64,000 bases of DNA from Tenebrio molitor (lineage: Eukaryota; Arthropoda; Insecta; Coleoptera; Tenebrionidae). The notes beneath the pieces were generated by a model. That model made no database searches. It was not told where the DNA came from and saw nothing but the letters and a program-made list of their open reading frames with translations. A program made the position numbers and the translations under genes. Below are positions 24,601 through 36,100 of this stretch, piece after piece; within the stretch, counting starts at the first letter, position 1; each line of letters begins with the position of its first letter. The stretch covers positions 19,592,001 through 19,656,000 of the forward strand of contig NC_091047.1 of assembly GCF_963966145.1 (NCBI RefSeq), given 5' to 3'.

Positions 24601-27600
24601 TTCAGAGATTTTAATGTGTGTAAATTTGCTTTATTTATTAGGCAAGTATTACCAATTACTGAATTACTACAAACACAATTCAAACTTTAATTCGTAAATT
24701 TATAGAAAAAGGCAACTCTCAACAATCTAACAATTTATAAAAAGCAATTTTCACACATTTGACATACCGGGTGGGGCATCGTATACGCGCACGCGAGAAA
24801 TCGCGACTTCTAATTAAATAAAATTGGCGAAATTTTATATACCTGACTAATTATTGAGAAGGTTTATTTGAGAATTTTTAAAAATTTTTTTGTTAATAAA
24901 TCAAACCCTGGTGGCACAATTACAAATTTTGACTTGGTTAGCTAAATAATTCGCTTTTTTATTTAAACGTATACCAGACGGGTGATTACGGTACAATGGT
25001 ATAATTTCCCAATAAAGGTATAGCCGACCGTTTGAAACCTTTTTGCCATAAAATTGACAGTTTCCATTGTCACCTAAATTTACGATAGCACAAGTAGCAG
25101 GTCATAAATAAAAATGATTTTGAAAGTTGAAATGTAAAACTGCGTTTAATTCAAAATCTAATTGGTATTTTTTTCCGTAGATTTCGTAAATAATTATAGG
25201 AAGTGAATCTGGGCAGGTTAGTATAAAAATCAGAATTTGACTTTTTTTTGGCTTTGTTTGTAAGTGAAAAATTATCAAAAAATTATGAAATGTACAGTCG
25301 TTAACCAAAATAAAATAGGACAAAGTGTTACCTTAGACACAATTCAAAGATTTGTGTAGTGTAACTGAGGCGTATGTGTCAGATTACAACTTGATTTGAC
25401 TTGACGATTGATTTACAAAAAGTTAGGTTGTGGTTTTTCAGTTGTCATCTCGTCACTGTCACTTTGTTCAATTGAATGATTGTGAGTTTTTGAAATATTG
25501 TCGAATGATGACACTTATCAGAATTGTATTTTTATTTTTGACACTTTTGTTTCCTAAGAGATGGATTTCGCAAAAATATCGAATTACACAATCGAAATTT
25601 ACTTTGTCCTATTTTATTTTGGTCAACGACTGTCCTTACCAATAGCCAGGTAAGTTTGAAAAATTTTTTTCACGGTTGAGAAAACTGTTATTATAGTCAT
25701 TGCATCTTCAAATTCCTCGGGATTTAATCTTGGTGCTTGGGGTTTGGACTTGTTGGGTTAATAATACCGAGCGATCATTTAAAAAATAAATCGAATTTGC
25801 TTTGGAGCCTATGCTATAGCATGGGTTGCCATAGGTAACACGCCGACTCGATTTATTTTTTAATTGATCGCACCGTATATTAATTTTAATATTAGCAGCA
25901 TTATTCATCGACGCAAATTAAAAAATGTGATTTAAATATGGAAAAAAGAAGAATGTATTATAGGTATATCGGGCGTTATGGATGTCCAGGTAATAAATTT
26001 AACCACCAATAAATAGGACTCGTTAAAATAAACATTTTTTTAATCTATAATTCTTTTTACGTAAATTCTTCGAAATAGAGTTAAATTTAAAGATAATTTG
26101 AACCCTAAAATTCATAACCGCTCATGTGTTTACACATCCATTAATAACGAAGCGCGAAAAAAAAATTACTCGATCAAAATACTCCAATGAAAAATAGTAA
26201 AAACTGCTAGTATTGGAACAACGATCTTTCTTTCTTCAAAAAAGCTGTAAAGTTTTTATCATACATATACGGGGTCATTATAAATGTTTGTAACAACTAG
26301 TGGGCGTAGCGGAGCACCTACAGCATAGCGCACTACGATGGTACAATCATTTATAATGACCCCGTATAATATCATAAGTGGTGAAATTTTGTCGGAAAAA
26401 TTTTCAGATTGTACGAGAATTGGTATTCGGAGTACTATTTCATGAATAAAAACGTTTCTGTGCATTCATTTTAGACAAATTTTTGACTTTTTATTCGATT
26501 GTCATATTAAACCTGTTCCTATTACAAAAATGTTGCCATCTGAAAACCCTCTAGCTTCGCGATTTCATTGGACCATACCTCTATCTTCGCGATTTCATAG
26601 GCCATAGGGTCTGGCAAAACTTTGATTAGGTCAATTTTTCCAGTTGAAATTTTGTATTCCATAGTTGAGTGACGGAATATGATTGGTTGAAACAACTATG
26701 AATGAAATAGTCGCACAAAAACATTTTCACTCACTCTTTCACCCTGTATAATATATCATATTAACGTTGACATTGGAGTCTCTCTGGAAAGACTTGAACG
26801 TGAGAATACTCTAACACTTTTCACGGGTTGACAGTTATGCATAGAAACGTTATTTGCATAGTTTGAAATTTGTTGTGACCACAACATGTAACTATCTCTA
26901 AATGAGAACAAAGAAAACAAAAATGGCTTAAATGTGATTCCACTGGTTATAGGTTCGTTTCACGTGTTCCACAGTCTGTGAACGAAATTTTCATGAATTA
27001 TAATTAATTTTCCATAAACGGAGATGTGAAAACTTCTTCAATATATTTTTAGCTATTATAATCAATAAAATCGTGTTTTCCAAAAAAAACACGTGTAAAG
27101 TTAAAATCGTAATATGTAATTCATTAACGATTTGGTTAATTTTTCGGACATAAGAACGACGAAGCTAACAACCTCACCAGTTTTCATCAATTTTGTACCA
27201 TTGTATGTATGCACTTACATACAAATTAATAAATTAATGCGTAATGAATTAATGATGTACTTGTTTCTTTGAAAGAACTGAATCACTTTGGCAACAGGAA
27301 TTCATCAATTAGTTCTCTGAAATTTGATCTGTGGATTATCAGATTTAGATTGTATTTTATTATTTTGTTATTACACATCATTAACCATCCTCATTGGCAC
27401 AATAAATTACTGGGGTGGTAAAAAAAGGGTGAGTCCAACTAGAACTAAAAGTGCTAATTCCTTCTACATAAGTAATTTTTTTATTATAAATTATCATTTT
27501 TTTCATATGTCCTTCACACGGTGTAGAGATATAGGATACACTAAACTACAGTAAAGGAGTTCTTGATCCTCAAAACAAAACACGAATACAATTCTAGCCG

Positions 27601-29683
27601 TCTTATTAGATTTTTTTATTTACCAATTGAAACTTTAAATCTTAGGAGTATTAATTGACGGTCGTGTTGTTTATTTACAGTTTATAAAAACAATTCGACT
27701 AGACGAGACGGTTTGTACGAGTATTTACACTAACGTGATAGTCAGTTTGATAAGTAAAAAAACGCTTTTATGATACCATGTAAAAACAACCGCAATTTTC
27801 TTCAATTGTTATGACGAACTTAACAGTACACCACAACGGTTTAGCACAATGGTTTAATTGAATGTTTATATACAATGTGCAAAACATCCTTTATTATTCT
27901 AATTAAATATAATGTTTGGACGTCATCCTTTGCGTACGACAATTTCAATCATCATTTTTAGAACTACGTTAATATCGTAATACGGAGAAATAATCTTACG
28001 ACGTACAATTAAATAATTCATTTGGAGTTATAGCGTTATATCAAAATGAATAAGGTCACTTTACATAATAATATTTATTGTGAAAACAAGTGTTGATTTT
28101 TACGATAAACCACAAGATTATTTTGTATACAAAGTGAGTAATGATATTTACGTGTGCCACACGTGAAAAGTAGCAAATTTTTTAAACAATTTATTGTAGA
28201 CGCTTTACATTTTCAATTTTCTTGTTGATTAATTAGTCTTAAAACAAACGTTTAATTTTGTAGAGCTTGCTTGCTCCTTCTACTTTTAAGAATGATTTCT
28301 TTATGAATAAATGTGGCACGTCGATCGAAATGACGATATCTGTGTTACAATGTGTGAGTAATCAATAAATAACAAAAACATGAACTTTGATAAGCGCGTT
28401 ACGTAACAATAATAAAAATAAAATTTACATTTTTTGATAAAGGCACTTACCTCTTCAGTATTGTTCGCTTGCTGCAACGTATATTCTCTGACAACAGATG
28501 GTGAAAATTCCACAATGTACGTGAGTATATCGATGGAGGCAGTCTTGGTCTTTTGGTCGTCCATAGCCAGTGTAATCTCTAACGCTGGCAATATCCCCAG
28601 CGTCGTTAGCGTCTTGTAAAACGTCTCCTTGGCTTGCGGTTGCAAGTTTTGTGAATAATTGCAAAATTCCTTTAAAAACAAAACTAAGTCCCTCCTTTTA
28701 GAGTCGGGCGTGTTGACGTCCGTCAACATGGTAAACAGTTCGGTGAGAAACCTCTCATCTTCTTGAACTAACGACACTATTTCAACTTTATTAAAAAATA
28801 TAAAACTACTCAAAGTTGATAACATGTTCTCCTCGAAAACTGATGGTGTGGGTAACACGACGTCCTGGATGTACTGCACTCGGAACGTCTGGTGGATCTT
28901 CGATAGCAACTCGGCGTTCTTGATGGGGATTGCCTCCCGAAACATGGCTTGCTGCTTCAGATACTCTCTGTGATGCTTCTGCGTGGGGGACGCGGGATCG
29001 TACTCTAAACACCCGACAACGTCGAATATCAACTCGTCACTGAACATAACCTCGAACAGCGCGTTCTTGTTCAAGAGAAATATGTTTTTGAATATGTCGT
29101 ACAAGTGGTGCAGGCCCTCGATGTTTTCAAGGTCTTCGCACATGTGAAACACATTGATTAGTTTACGAATGTAACCGTCACTCTCGATAGCGGCCGATAA
29201 TTTTTCTTTCCGTATTTGCGAACTCAAACAATTACTTATTAATTCACTAATGTCCTCCAGGCGGCTGAGTTCACAGTTTGGCAGCTCGATGGGGGGAGCC
29301 GAGTCGGACATCTCGTCGAAACGCTCATCTTCAGACTCCTCCACGATGTCCTGGGTGATTTCGACCGATGGGTCTTTGCCTTGAACCTGACAGATCTTCT
29401 CCCAAATTTCATCGCAACCGGCCTTCTCCTGGAAGCTCAAGGCCAGGTCAAAATTGTCGCCTTCTGACCACACGATCAAGGTGTCTTGCTGTTTCTGGTA
29501 GGCAGTGTCGGGTTGGATCTTCGATTCCAGGAGCAAAGACCCATCGCTCTCTGCCCGCACCAGTAGAGAGATGCCTTTCAGGCGGTCGACATACGACGAG
29601 GAGACGTGTCCCGTGCCCCTGTCATCCCACTGCCTGTCCGCGTTCAAAGCGTACAGCTTCACTCTCCTCCTTGTGTCAGTCAT
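18674..29683 (-). CDS. flfl: Serine/threonine-protein phosphatase 4 regulatory subunit 3 (falafel/SMEK)
   Basis: Minus-strand exons: 29683-28451, 21070-20878, 20826-20304, 20247-19923, 18757-18674, all GT-AG and in phase, giving 785 residues. Subunit 3 targets the PP4 catalytic subunit and subunit R2 to substrates in DNA repair, cell division and metabolic control. Order: an EVH1/RanBD-like N-terminal domain (about residues 1-110, starting MTDTRRRVKLYALNADRQWD); an acidic linker; the Smk-1 domain (about 160-355); armadillo-like helices through ...DPELGGAVQLMGVLRILLDP; an Asp/Glu-rich segment with RRDQRQMEEEEEMWFNED; and a C-terminus LVDYEGGDSDEEDEEN then NKRPRLS, a likely nuclear signal. Human paralogues are about 830-850 residues, so a further small exon between 18757 and 19923 cannot be excluded. 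The first exon is unusually large (1233 bases). The 5' UTR probably has an intron, with an acceptor near 29739. Confidence 0.95.
18758..19922 (-). other. Last intron of the PP4R3 gene
   Basis: The 1.17 kb intron contains a decayed non-LTR reverse-transcriptase fragment in the same orientation as the gene (18966-19071). A plus-strand frame at 19311-19649 codes for nothing I recognise. Confidence 0.7.
18966..19071 (-). pseudogene. Non-LTR retrotransposon reverse-transcriptase fragment
   Basis: The minus strand reads PYLTNYSNRNFQQPISPLPV followed by SFGVSQGSIIGPTIF. The GVSQGSIIGPTIF stretch is the conserved GxPQGSxLGPxLF block of non-LTR (Jockey/R1-like) reverse transcriptases, and YLTNYSNRN matches the segment just before it. 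A stop follows directly and more stops lie upstream, so this is a dead remnant. Confidence 0.8.
21433..21523. repeat. Palindromic repeat, second copy of the CFAP36-intron family
   Basis: The left arm CTATAAAGTGCATTTTCATC is mirrored by GATGGACAGATGCACTTTAG. The core reads CTCGTGTACTTATTGCCCTC then GCTGCGCTCG. The core matches 16514-16587. Confidence 0.75.
22301..22412. repeat. Long foldback repeat
   Basis: AAATGAGAGAGGACCAATGA with ACGATCAGGATC is matched in reverse by GATCCTGATCATTCATTGGT and CTCTCATTTTC, with one extra segment in the right arm. The result is an imperfect hairpin with arms of about 45 bases. Confidence 0.75.
22975..23271. mobile_element. 289-bp MITE flanked by TTAA (piggyBac-type target)
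   Basis: TTAA occurs at 22975-22978 and at 23268-23271. Between them the ends GTATAGTCCTACAGAAACTC and its inverse match over about 50 bases with three mismatches. The TTAA duplication suggests mobilisation by a piggyBac-like or other TTAA-specific transposase (inference). No coding capacity. Confidence 0.75.
25293..25634. mobile_element. 342-bp MITE, TACAGTCGTT ends
   Basis: The left end is TACAGTCGTTAACCAAAATA; the complement of the right end is GACAGTCGTTGACCAAAATA. The match continues through AAATAGGACAAAGT (34 bases, two mismatches). It looks like a Tc1/mariner-type non-autonomous element. Confidence 0.8.
25965..26755. mobile_element. Degenerate copy of the 35.56-kb element, interrupted
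   Basis: The start (TATATCGGGCGTTATGGATG then TCCAGGTAATAAATTTA) matches the end of the element at 35561-35904. The interior segments CCGCTCATGTGTTTACA and TTACTCGATCAAAATA match the reverse complement of that element's right half. Near 26700-26755 another matching piece ends CACCCTGTATA. A separate foldback (26266-26368) lies inside, and the copy is rearranged, so its boundaries are approximate. Confidence 0.5.
26266..26368. mobile_element. 103-bp foldback MITE nested in an older repeat
   Basis: TATACGGGGTCATTATAAAT at the left and its exact inverse at the right end (ATTTATAATGACCCCGTATA) give arms of 21 bases around a GC-richer loop. Confidence 0.85.
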
Positions 29684-30505
29684 GATTGCCTCTTATTAAT
29701 CTTTCTCACTGGACTGGTAATTTTCCCACATTCCGCCTGAAACACCGCCGCAAAGTCAGTGTTAAGGCAAGCATAAACACAATGTCAAAGAGATGACTCA
29801 ATCGAGCCGCCGCGCTATATATAATCGAAAAACCGCCTCTTCTTTAGGTTATTCACTAACCTGTCTACTGACAAGATCCTCTAATATGTCTCGTTTACAA
29901 TCACAACCTTTGTATTCGAATTTTAATTAATTTACAGCCGAACGCAAACACGCTGATTCAAAGAGTGCAGTGCCGGCCGGATTGCATACAAGTCGTGATC
30001 CGCAGTGCACAAAAATCTCCAAATTACCTAACAAATCGGTCTACACTCATTATCTATTCGTAAACTTGGATATTTTATGACTTATTTTCGTAAACGGACA
30101 CAACACTAATTATCGCCATATTGAATTCACAACAACGCTCAACGGGGTTCACAAGGGCAAACGCAAGGACAACGCGCATTCCATCGCGCCAAATTCAAAC
30201 CAAACATTTTTTTGGCGATATAACAACCATTGCATCGCCAATTACTGGCTGAAATGGAAAGTAGCGCTTTCGTAGACCTCCAAGAAACTTACCAATCAAA
30301 CCTAAAACTCTAAACAAATTTCGAAACGGTGCACAACTGACGAAATAAATTTAGAATTAAATTACCCGCAGCTGGTCTAGGGATTTTCGCCGCGCACGCA
30401 AATTCCCTAACGTCCAGTTGACAATTGTCAATCCATAAACATAACCTTGTACTAGTCGAAATGCAAAGCCGCTAATTAACCTAAACTGCTTAAAATGCAG
30501 CCGAT
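29684..30505. promoter_or_regulatory. Bidirectional promoter region between PP4R3 and PIGH
   Basis: The start codons of the two genes diverge across 822 bases with no element or other gene between them, so both promoters must lie here or reach in. A splice acceptor in the PP4R3 5' UTR (TTTCAG on the minus strand, exon edge near 29739) suggests that its transcription begins further right, probably near 29.8-30.2 kb. TATATAATC at 29817-29825 is one weak TATA-like element. Confidence 0.6.
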
Positions 30506-31208
30506 ATGGTCAAATACTCTGTTTGTAAACCAAAATTGTCTCACAGCTGCAAGAATCTGTCAGGTATCGATACGGTTTTGCGAATTGACAAACAAGGAAA
30601 GTCCGTTATCGTCAGTTTAGAACAGAAAATCGTATCTTCCTTATTGAGAAACGCGGTTCATTTAATATGGATCGTCGTGATTGTATTTTTGACACATTTT
30701 TTCGTATTAAATAATTTTGACATAACCAAGTATGTTACTGCCATTATTGTTATAGTCTTCTTGTATCTGTTAATGGGTGTTGTTCGTGAAGGTTTGTGGT
30801 TACTGATTAATATTCATATGTACACTTTATTATAAACATTTAGAATCTTTAATTATGGTGCACTCCTTGGGGTACCAGGTTACGTCCAAATATATCATAG
30901 GTCAGAGGGATTTATTTATTCCTTGGAACCAAGTACAAAGTATTTTTATTAATGAAGTAATTATAAGGGTGAGTAATAGCACACACACACAGTACATTTA
31001 TTTATTAAGTTTATTTACAGCACAAAGTAATTTATTTGTTGACTATTTTGACCAAAGAAGAAGGAGGTGAAAAGCTGATTCCTTTATTTGCAGTGAGTGT
31101 TTGTTTGAATGTTGTATTTAAACCTGTTTGATGAAATTGCAGGAGCTACAACCTCGCTTAAAGCACTTAGAGTTGATCTGCAAGCATTTGAAAGGCTCAA
31201 ACAGCTGA
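30506..31208 (+). CDS. PIGH: Phosphatidylinositol N-acetylglucosaminyltransferase subunit H
   Basis: Exons 30506-30791, 30844-30968, 31021-31092, 31143-31208, with GT-AG junctions all in phase, giving 182 residues (human PIGH is 188). PIGH is a subunit of the GPI-GlcNAc transferase, the ER membrane complex that adds N-acetylglucosamine to phosphatidylinositol as the first step of GPI-anchor synthesis. Two hydrophobic helices (about residues 50-68 and 76-93) form the membrane hairpin. The cytosolic PIG-H domain follows: SLGYQVTSKYIIGQRDLFIP, then the QKVIYLLTxL-like stretch HKVIYLLTILTKEEGGEKLI, and the end PRLKHLELICKHLKGSNS, all characteristic. The introns are short (50-52 bases). It diverges from PP4R3 and converges on the Sidestep-family gene. 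Identification is firm. Confidence 0.95.
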
Positions 31209-33158
31209 TGAAATGTTATTCATCATTTTTGTTATTAATATAATTTTTCCATAATCCAATTTATTAATCTTGGTGTTTTAGAAAAATATATCATTGTAAA
31301 ATTAAATGGAAGGACACAGATGTGGCATATTTTATGCAATCATGTAACAAAATGATCAGGGAAGATTAAATATTTTGTTTATTTATTATCTGAATGTGCT
31401 GGGTGACATTGACCTTGTGTACATTCCAGATTATATTTTTTGAAGATGGTACAAGATAAATAATAGATGATATGATTTAGTTTCCATCTTTACTGCATTT
31501 TCCTTACATTTTTCAATTTTCTTAAACATTTAATTTTTACTGTCAGAGTTAGTAAACAAACTAATAAGTAGGTAGAATTGTAAAAATTAAACAAATTTAT
31601 TTTCTGATTTAAAAAATAAGAAGCAAACTAAAGTAAATTTCAAAAGTTGATATTAAGTGGAAGTCATTTAAGTAGTTTTTCTTTAAATGTTTTTTTTTAA
31701 TTGTCCTAAAGCTTTTCCCGGGTATAAGACTATACATACGCAGGTTTTGCTAAAATGATGATAGTAATTAAATAATATCAGTATTTATGGATTCGTATTA
31801 AATTTGGTGTTGGTAATTTAGTACAAATTATTTTCCTTGGAAATGAAAGCGTTAAATTCATCCTAATTTAAATTAACAAGTAGCGTTGCTTCCAGATTCT
31901 TGATAAATGGAATCTAAAAGTGTGATAAGTAAAGATCTAGATGTTCTGTTGAATTAATTATATTTTTAGACAATTTATGAATAATTACATACATGATATA
32001 ACACATAATATATTATATACATATCCAAAAAATTTATATTAACACTACACGAATGTTTTAAATGAATGTACTTAAGTTCGACAAGGCCACTTTGATTTCA
32101 TTTTTACATCTCCAGTATACCAATTGAACAAGAAACAATTCAATGAAAACAACGCAAACACATGTTATTGTCAATATATTAATACAAGATGAGGTAATTA
32201 AATTATAACGCAGGATTTGAAAAGGATGTTTTGGCCATTTTTTTAAACATTTATTTCATGAGAACTGAATAATCGAATTTGAGCAATTATTTACATATTT
32301 ACAAAAAACTGTATTGGACTGAAACAAATCCACATTTAATGTTATACTGAGCTAAAATTCAATAATCTCTTTTTAATGTGGTATAAAATGCAACACTCGT
32401 TGAAGTTGTTTTTTGTAATATATTTAGTCGATTGGACGGTGTATCCAATATTTCTTGATTACAAAGAAATACTTAAATTCTAAAATAGTTACATTTATTA
32501 TGGCAGTATTAAGATACACTAAATTAAGATATCACAAAACGCAAAATATTTCTTTTAAAGGAAATCACAACAATACGTACAGTATGGTGGTACATTAATT
32601 TCTTGTAGACAACAAATATTGGGAATTTTCCATAACAACTCTAGTCGAATCAAAGTCAATATAGATGTATGTAATAATAAAATATTTAGTAATACACTTT
32701 CATTAAATAATTGATTTGTTGTCACAGCTATAAAAGTTCATTATGTACAGGCGAATATATAGAAAAATTCGGATTGAGATGTCCTCGCAATCTTTTTTTT
32801 AATAATTGTCTTTGCATTTCTTACTTAAGTCTTAAATAAAATGTACATTTGGAAACGAAAACGTAACGCAAAAAGTAAACATATGTACACGAGAAATAAA
32901 AATGATAAAGCAACATTTCTTTATTAACATACTAATATAAGTATTTAGTACTATAAAAATATCAAAATATTCATCTAATAGAAAATTAACGTAGATCCAA
33001 TAAACTCTAGTTTCATAAGCTTCCTTTCAAATTCGTTTGTAAAATTTGTAACACGCACACTCACAGTGAAGGTAACACTCACATTTACGTTTATAGTAAC
33101 AAACTTGCGTCTTTTGATTTACAAGTACGTCAATTCAGTGGAATCGTCCTTAATTAGG
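31209..33158. other. Convergent intergenic region and 3' UTRs of PIGH and the Sidestep-family gene
   Basis: Very AT-rich, with no reading frame and no clear inverted-repeat element. The receptor's 3' UTR on the minus strand probably covers part of the right half. Nothing else was recognised. Confidence 0.6.
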
Positions 33159-36100
33159 TCAAAAGCGAGTCGCCGTCACCGTTCTCGGCTGCGTGGAGGT
33201 CATCGTGGGGGTCCTCGTGCTGCTGACCTCGAGCAGCGGTTGCAGGGCCTGCGAACCACCCGAACTGTGAGCACGAGCGGTACTCGCCCGATCATTACTT
33301 ACGCTGGTGTCGCGAGGACTCATCAGGGGCGTCTCGGCGCTGATGGCGTTCTCGTGAATCAGCTGCTCTTCCCGGAGGGGCCGCGGAATGTAAGCGGGAA
33401 GATGCGGATGGTGCAGAGTTTGAAAAGACGAAGGGTGCGGCGGACTCAGAGGCTGAAGACATTGAGGGATGCGTTTCATGTCGATTTGCGCGTATACGGT
33501 GGGCTCTTGTCGACGTATCACCGACATCGGTATGGCTTGTTGGTTGTAGATGACATGCGGCATCTGTTGATTTGTGAGAGACAATTCAGCATATGTTATT
33601 TCATCGTTCTGAAAAGAATAGGATTGATGCTGTATTGATTAGAGAAGCGCAAAGAGTTCAGACACCACAGGAGAGGAAAAACGATTTAAGCGCGACTACA
33701 GAGCCACCGAGCACCAAGCTCGAATCTGACAAAACTGTTTTTTCGTGTTTTCCTTCAACGAAAAAGTTGATGATGATCTTTTGTTCTTCTTACCGTTTTG
33801 GTGCAATAAGTGTCGTAAGTCCCATTCTTGGTCTGGTTGTTGGGGCTGTGCATCCTGCCGTAGACCCTCACCGGAGCGTTGTTCAGCCTTTCGAAGGCGC
33901 GCTCTTCGTCCTGGTAGTCATCTTCTCCGTTGTTCTGCGGTATGATGTCCGGATTCTTCTCCTCCAAGCTGTCCACGCTATCGTTCAGGTCCTTGTTCAG
34001 GGGTTCCGTGCTGGCCTTGTCTGCGTTTCCGGCAACGCACCGCCGCCCCGACGACGACAAACCGCCGTCGTCGTAGTCTTTGTCGTCGCGTTCGCCGCCA
34101 CCTCGCATACGTATCACGACGACTATTATCACGGCGACGAGAATCAAAGCTGCTACCACTCCTATTAAAGCCCCAAGCAGTGGCGTTATTTGCAGTAAAG
34201 CCGGAGTAGACGCTGCAAAAGATATTTTACTCGTTGTGAAAAGGTCCGTGTCACAATAAAGCAACCGCAACCAGTACCAACATCCGGAAGCAAAGTGTAT
34301 TACGAACAGAAAACTTTACCACTCGACGAGTACATTGAGATTCTGTTCGAGTCATATGGTATTACCACGCTCGAGTGTTTGAAGTGGAGTGTTAACAGGG
34401 TTGTTAATGGCGATGTGAGAGAATTGTGGCCAAAAATGAGGAAAGCTCAAAGAACAGATTATTTACGAGAGCGTTATTTACTAACTGCATCAGAAGAAAA
34501 TACTGCCATAGAAATAAAGTGTAAGCTAGTACATTTCTCTATTTTATTTCAAGTGGATTTATTGAAATGTAGGATCCGGAGGGCTCTTCGTGGTCAAGAT
34601 ATTAAATCTGGCTGACAAAATAGAAATTGGAGTCGATGTAATGTACACCAAGGCAATAAAATTTAAATTTTGGATAGGATTGTAGAAATTAATAAATAAT
34701 AATATGTTACTTAGTACACCCACCACCGTTACGTCGGTATTTCTACACAATAAAAAGTTTCATTGGATATAAGATTTGTTGAACTTTCTTTCTGGTACCT
34801 AATTAAAGTCTATTCAGATATCAAAGATCCAGAAAAAGTGGCGCAAACGTTAAGTTTTGTGGTGAACGCTGTCAAGTGCTAGTTGTTACCCACAAAATTT
34901 AAAAAGTTCATGACATTTAATTAATTTAATCAAATATTTATGCAAAATTCCTTTTTGTTTGCCGCATTATATCATTTTTTTTTAATTCACATCGAGCGTT
35001 AATTTGACAATTAAATAGTTGTTAGGTACAGTTGTGCCAACGTGTCTTTAATTATGTAAGAAAATAGGGATATTTATTGTTTTAACAATATAAATCAACA
35101 GGTCGTGGATCTTTGATATTTGAACGGGCTTTATTAAATTTAATCCCTCAAAAGTGCTTCAAACTGCACTTCGTTTCGAGATTTATCGTTACCTCGAGTC
35201 ATTTCTATCTTCTATCAGTCTACTTCCTAGTGTAAATTTTACAAAATTGTGTCGTGTAAGGTGTAAGTTTGTCTTTGGTGCGAATTGGGGTTCAAATTCT
35301 ATTAAACTGAAATCATGTGTAAATATTCGAATCAATTCAAATATACCAAGTGACTAGATGATTGGGGCAAAACTTTGTTGTATTTCACTTTTGCTTTGAC
35401 ACATTTGAATTTGAAAATCGGGTATGTCGACATAAAACTTAAAATTTGTTACCAATGTAACAAAATAAATCACAAACATTTACAATCACTTGGTATAAAA
35501 ATTAATTGTTTATTTTCTGTATTAAAGCGGTGACCTAATTTAGATCAAAGGGGCCAATCATATACAGGGTGTTATGGAAGTCCATGTAATAAATTTAATC
35601 ACTAATGAAACTCTTTAAAATAAATATTTTTACATACTGATCTTTTTTAATCGAATATTTTTTTTACATTTTGCTAACCCCTAATTTGACACTTCGTTCA
35701 TAGGATAATAATCATCAATTGAAACGAAAGAGTGAATGTTTTTGTGCGATAAAAACTTTGAAGAAAGAACGATCGCTGTTCTAATATTAACAGTTTTTAC
35801 TGTTATTTTCATCGAGTAATTTTTTTTCGTGCTTCTTTATAAATGGATGCAAACACATGAGCGGGGTTAAATTTATTACGTGGACTTCCATAACACCCGG
35901 TATAGCAAAAACTACTTGACGGTAATCTTAATTTTATATTATAATTTTTTATCAGTGGATGGTAACGAACTATAAATCCTTTCCACATGTCAAAGATCCA
36001 CTCCTGATATAATTTGGTTAATAAAAAAATGAAAATTGTCTTGAGACGAATTAAAAAAAATAATTTAACTTTTCATTTTCCTTTAGATTACAAGTGAACG

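Larger units (their letters stand above)
21071..28450 (-). other. First intron of the PP4R3 gene (7.4 kb)
   Basis: The intron holds several inverted-repeat elements (21433-21523, 22301-22412, 22975-23271, 25293-25634, and 25965-26755 with a nested one). Between them lies AT-rich DNA with no gene. No coding exon with similarity to the phosphatase subunit was found inside, and the protein joins smoothly across it (...NNTEE/DQMLLN...). Confidence 0.8.

Noticed and set aside
24770..24850. TACCGGGTG-like sequence with similarity to 57665-57730
   Set aside because: The shared ACGACTTCTAATTAA-type stretch is short and no matching inverted end was found, so no element could be delimited.
26540..26610. 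Local duplication of a TCTTCGCGATTTCAT-type unit
   Set aside because: Only two short copies; it may be part of an old element but cannot be classified.
33066..34168. Long plus-strand frames opposite the receptor tail
   Set aside because: They are shadows of the minus-strand coding exons, which have consistent splice sites and a recognisable membrane segment.
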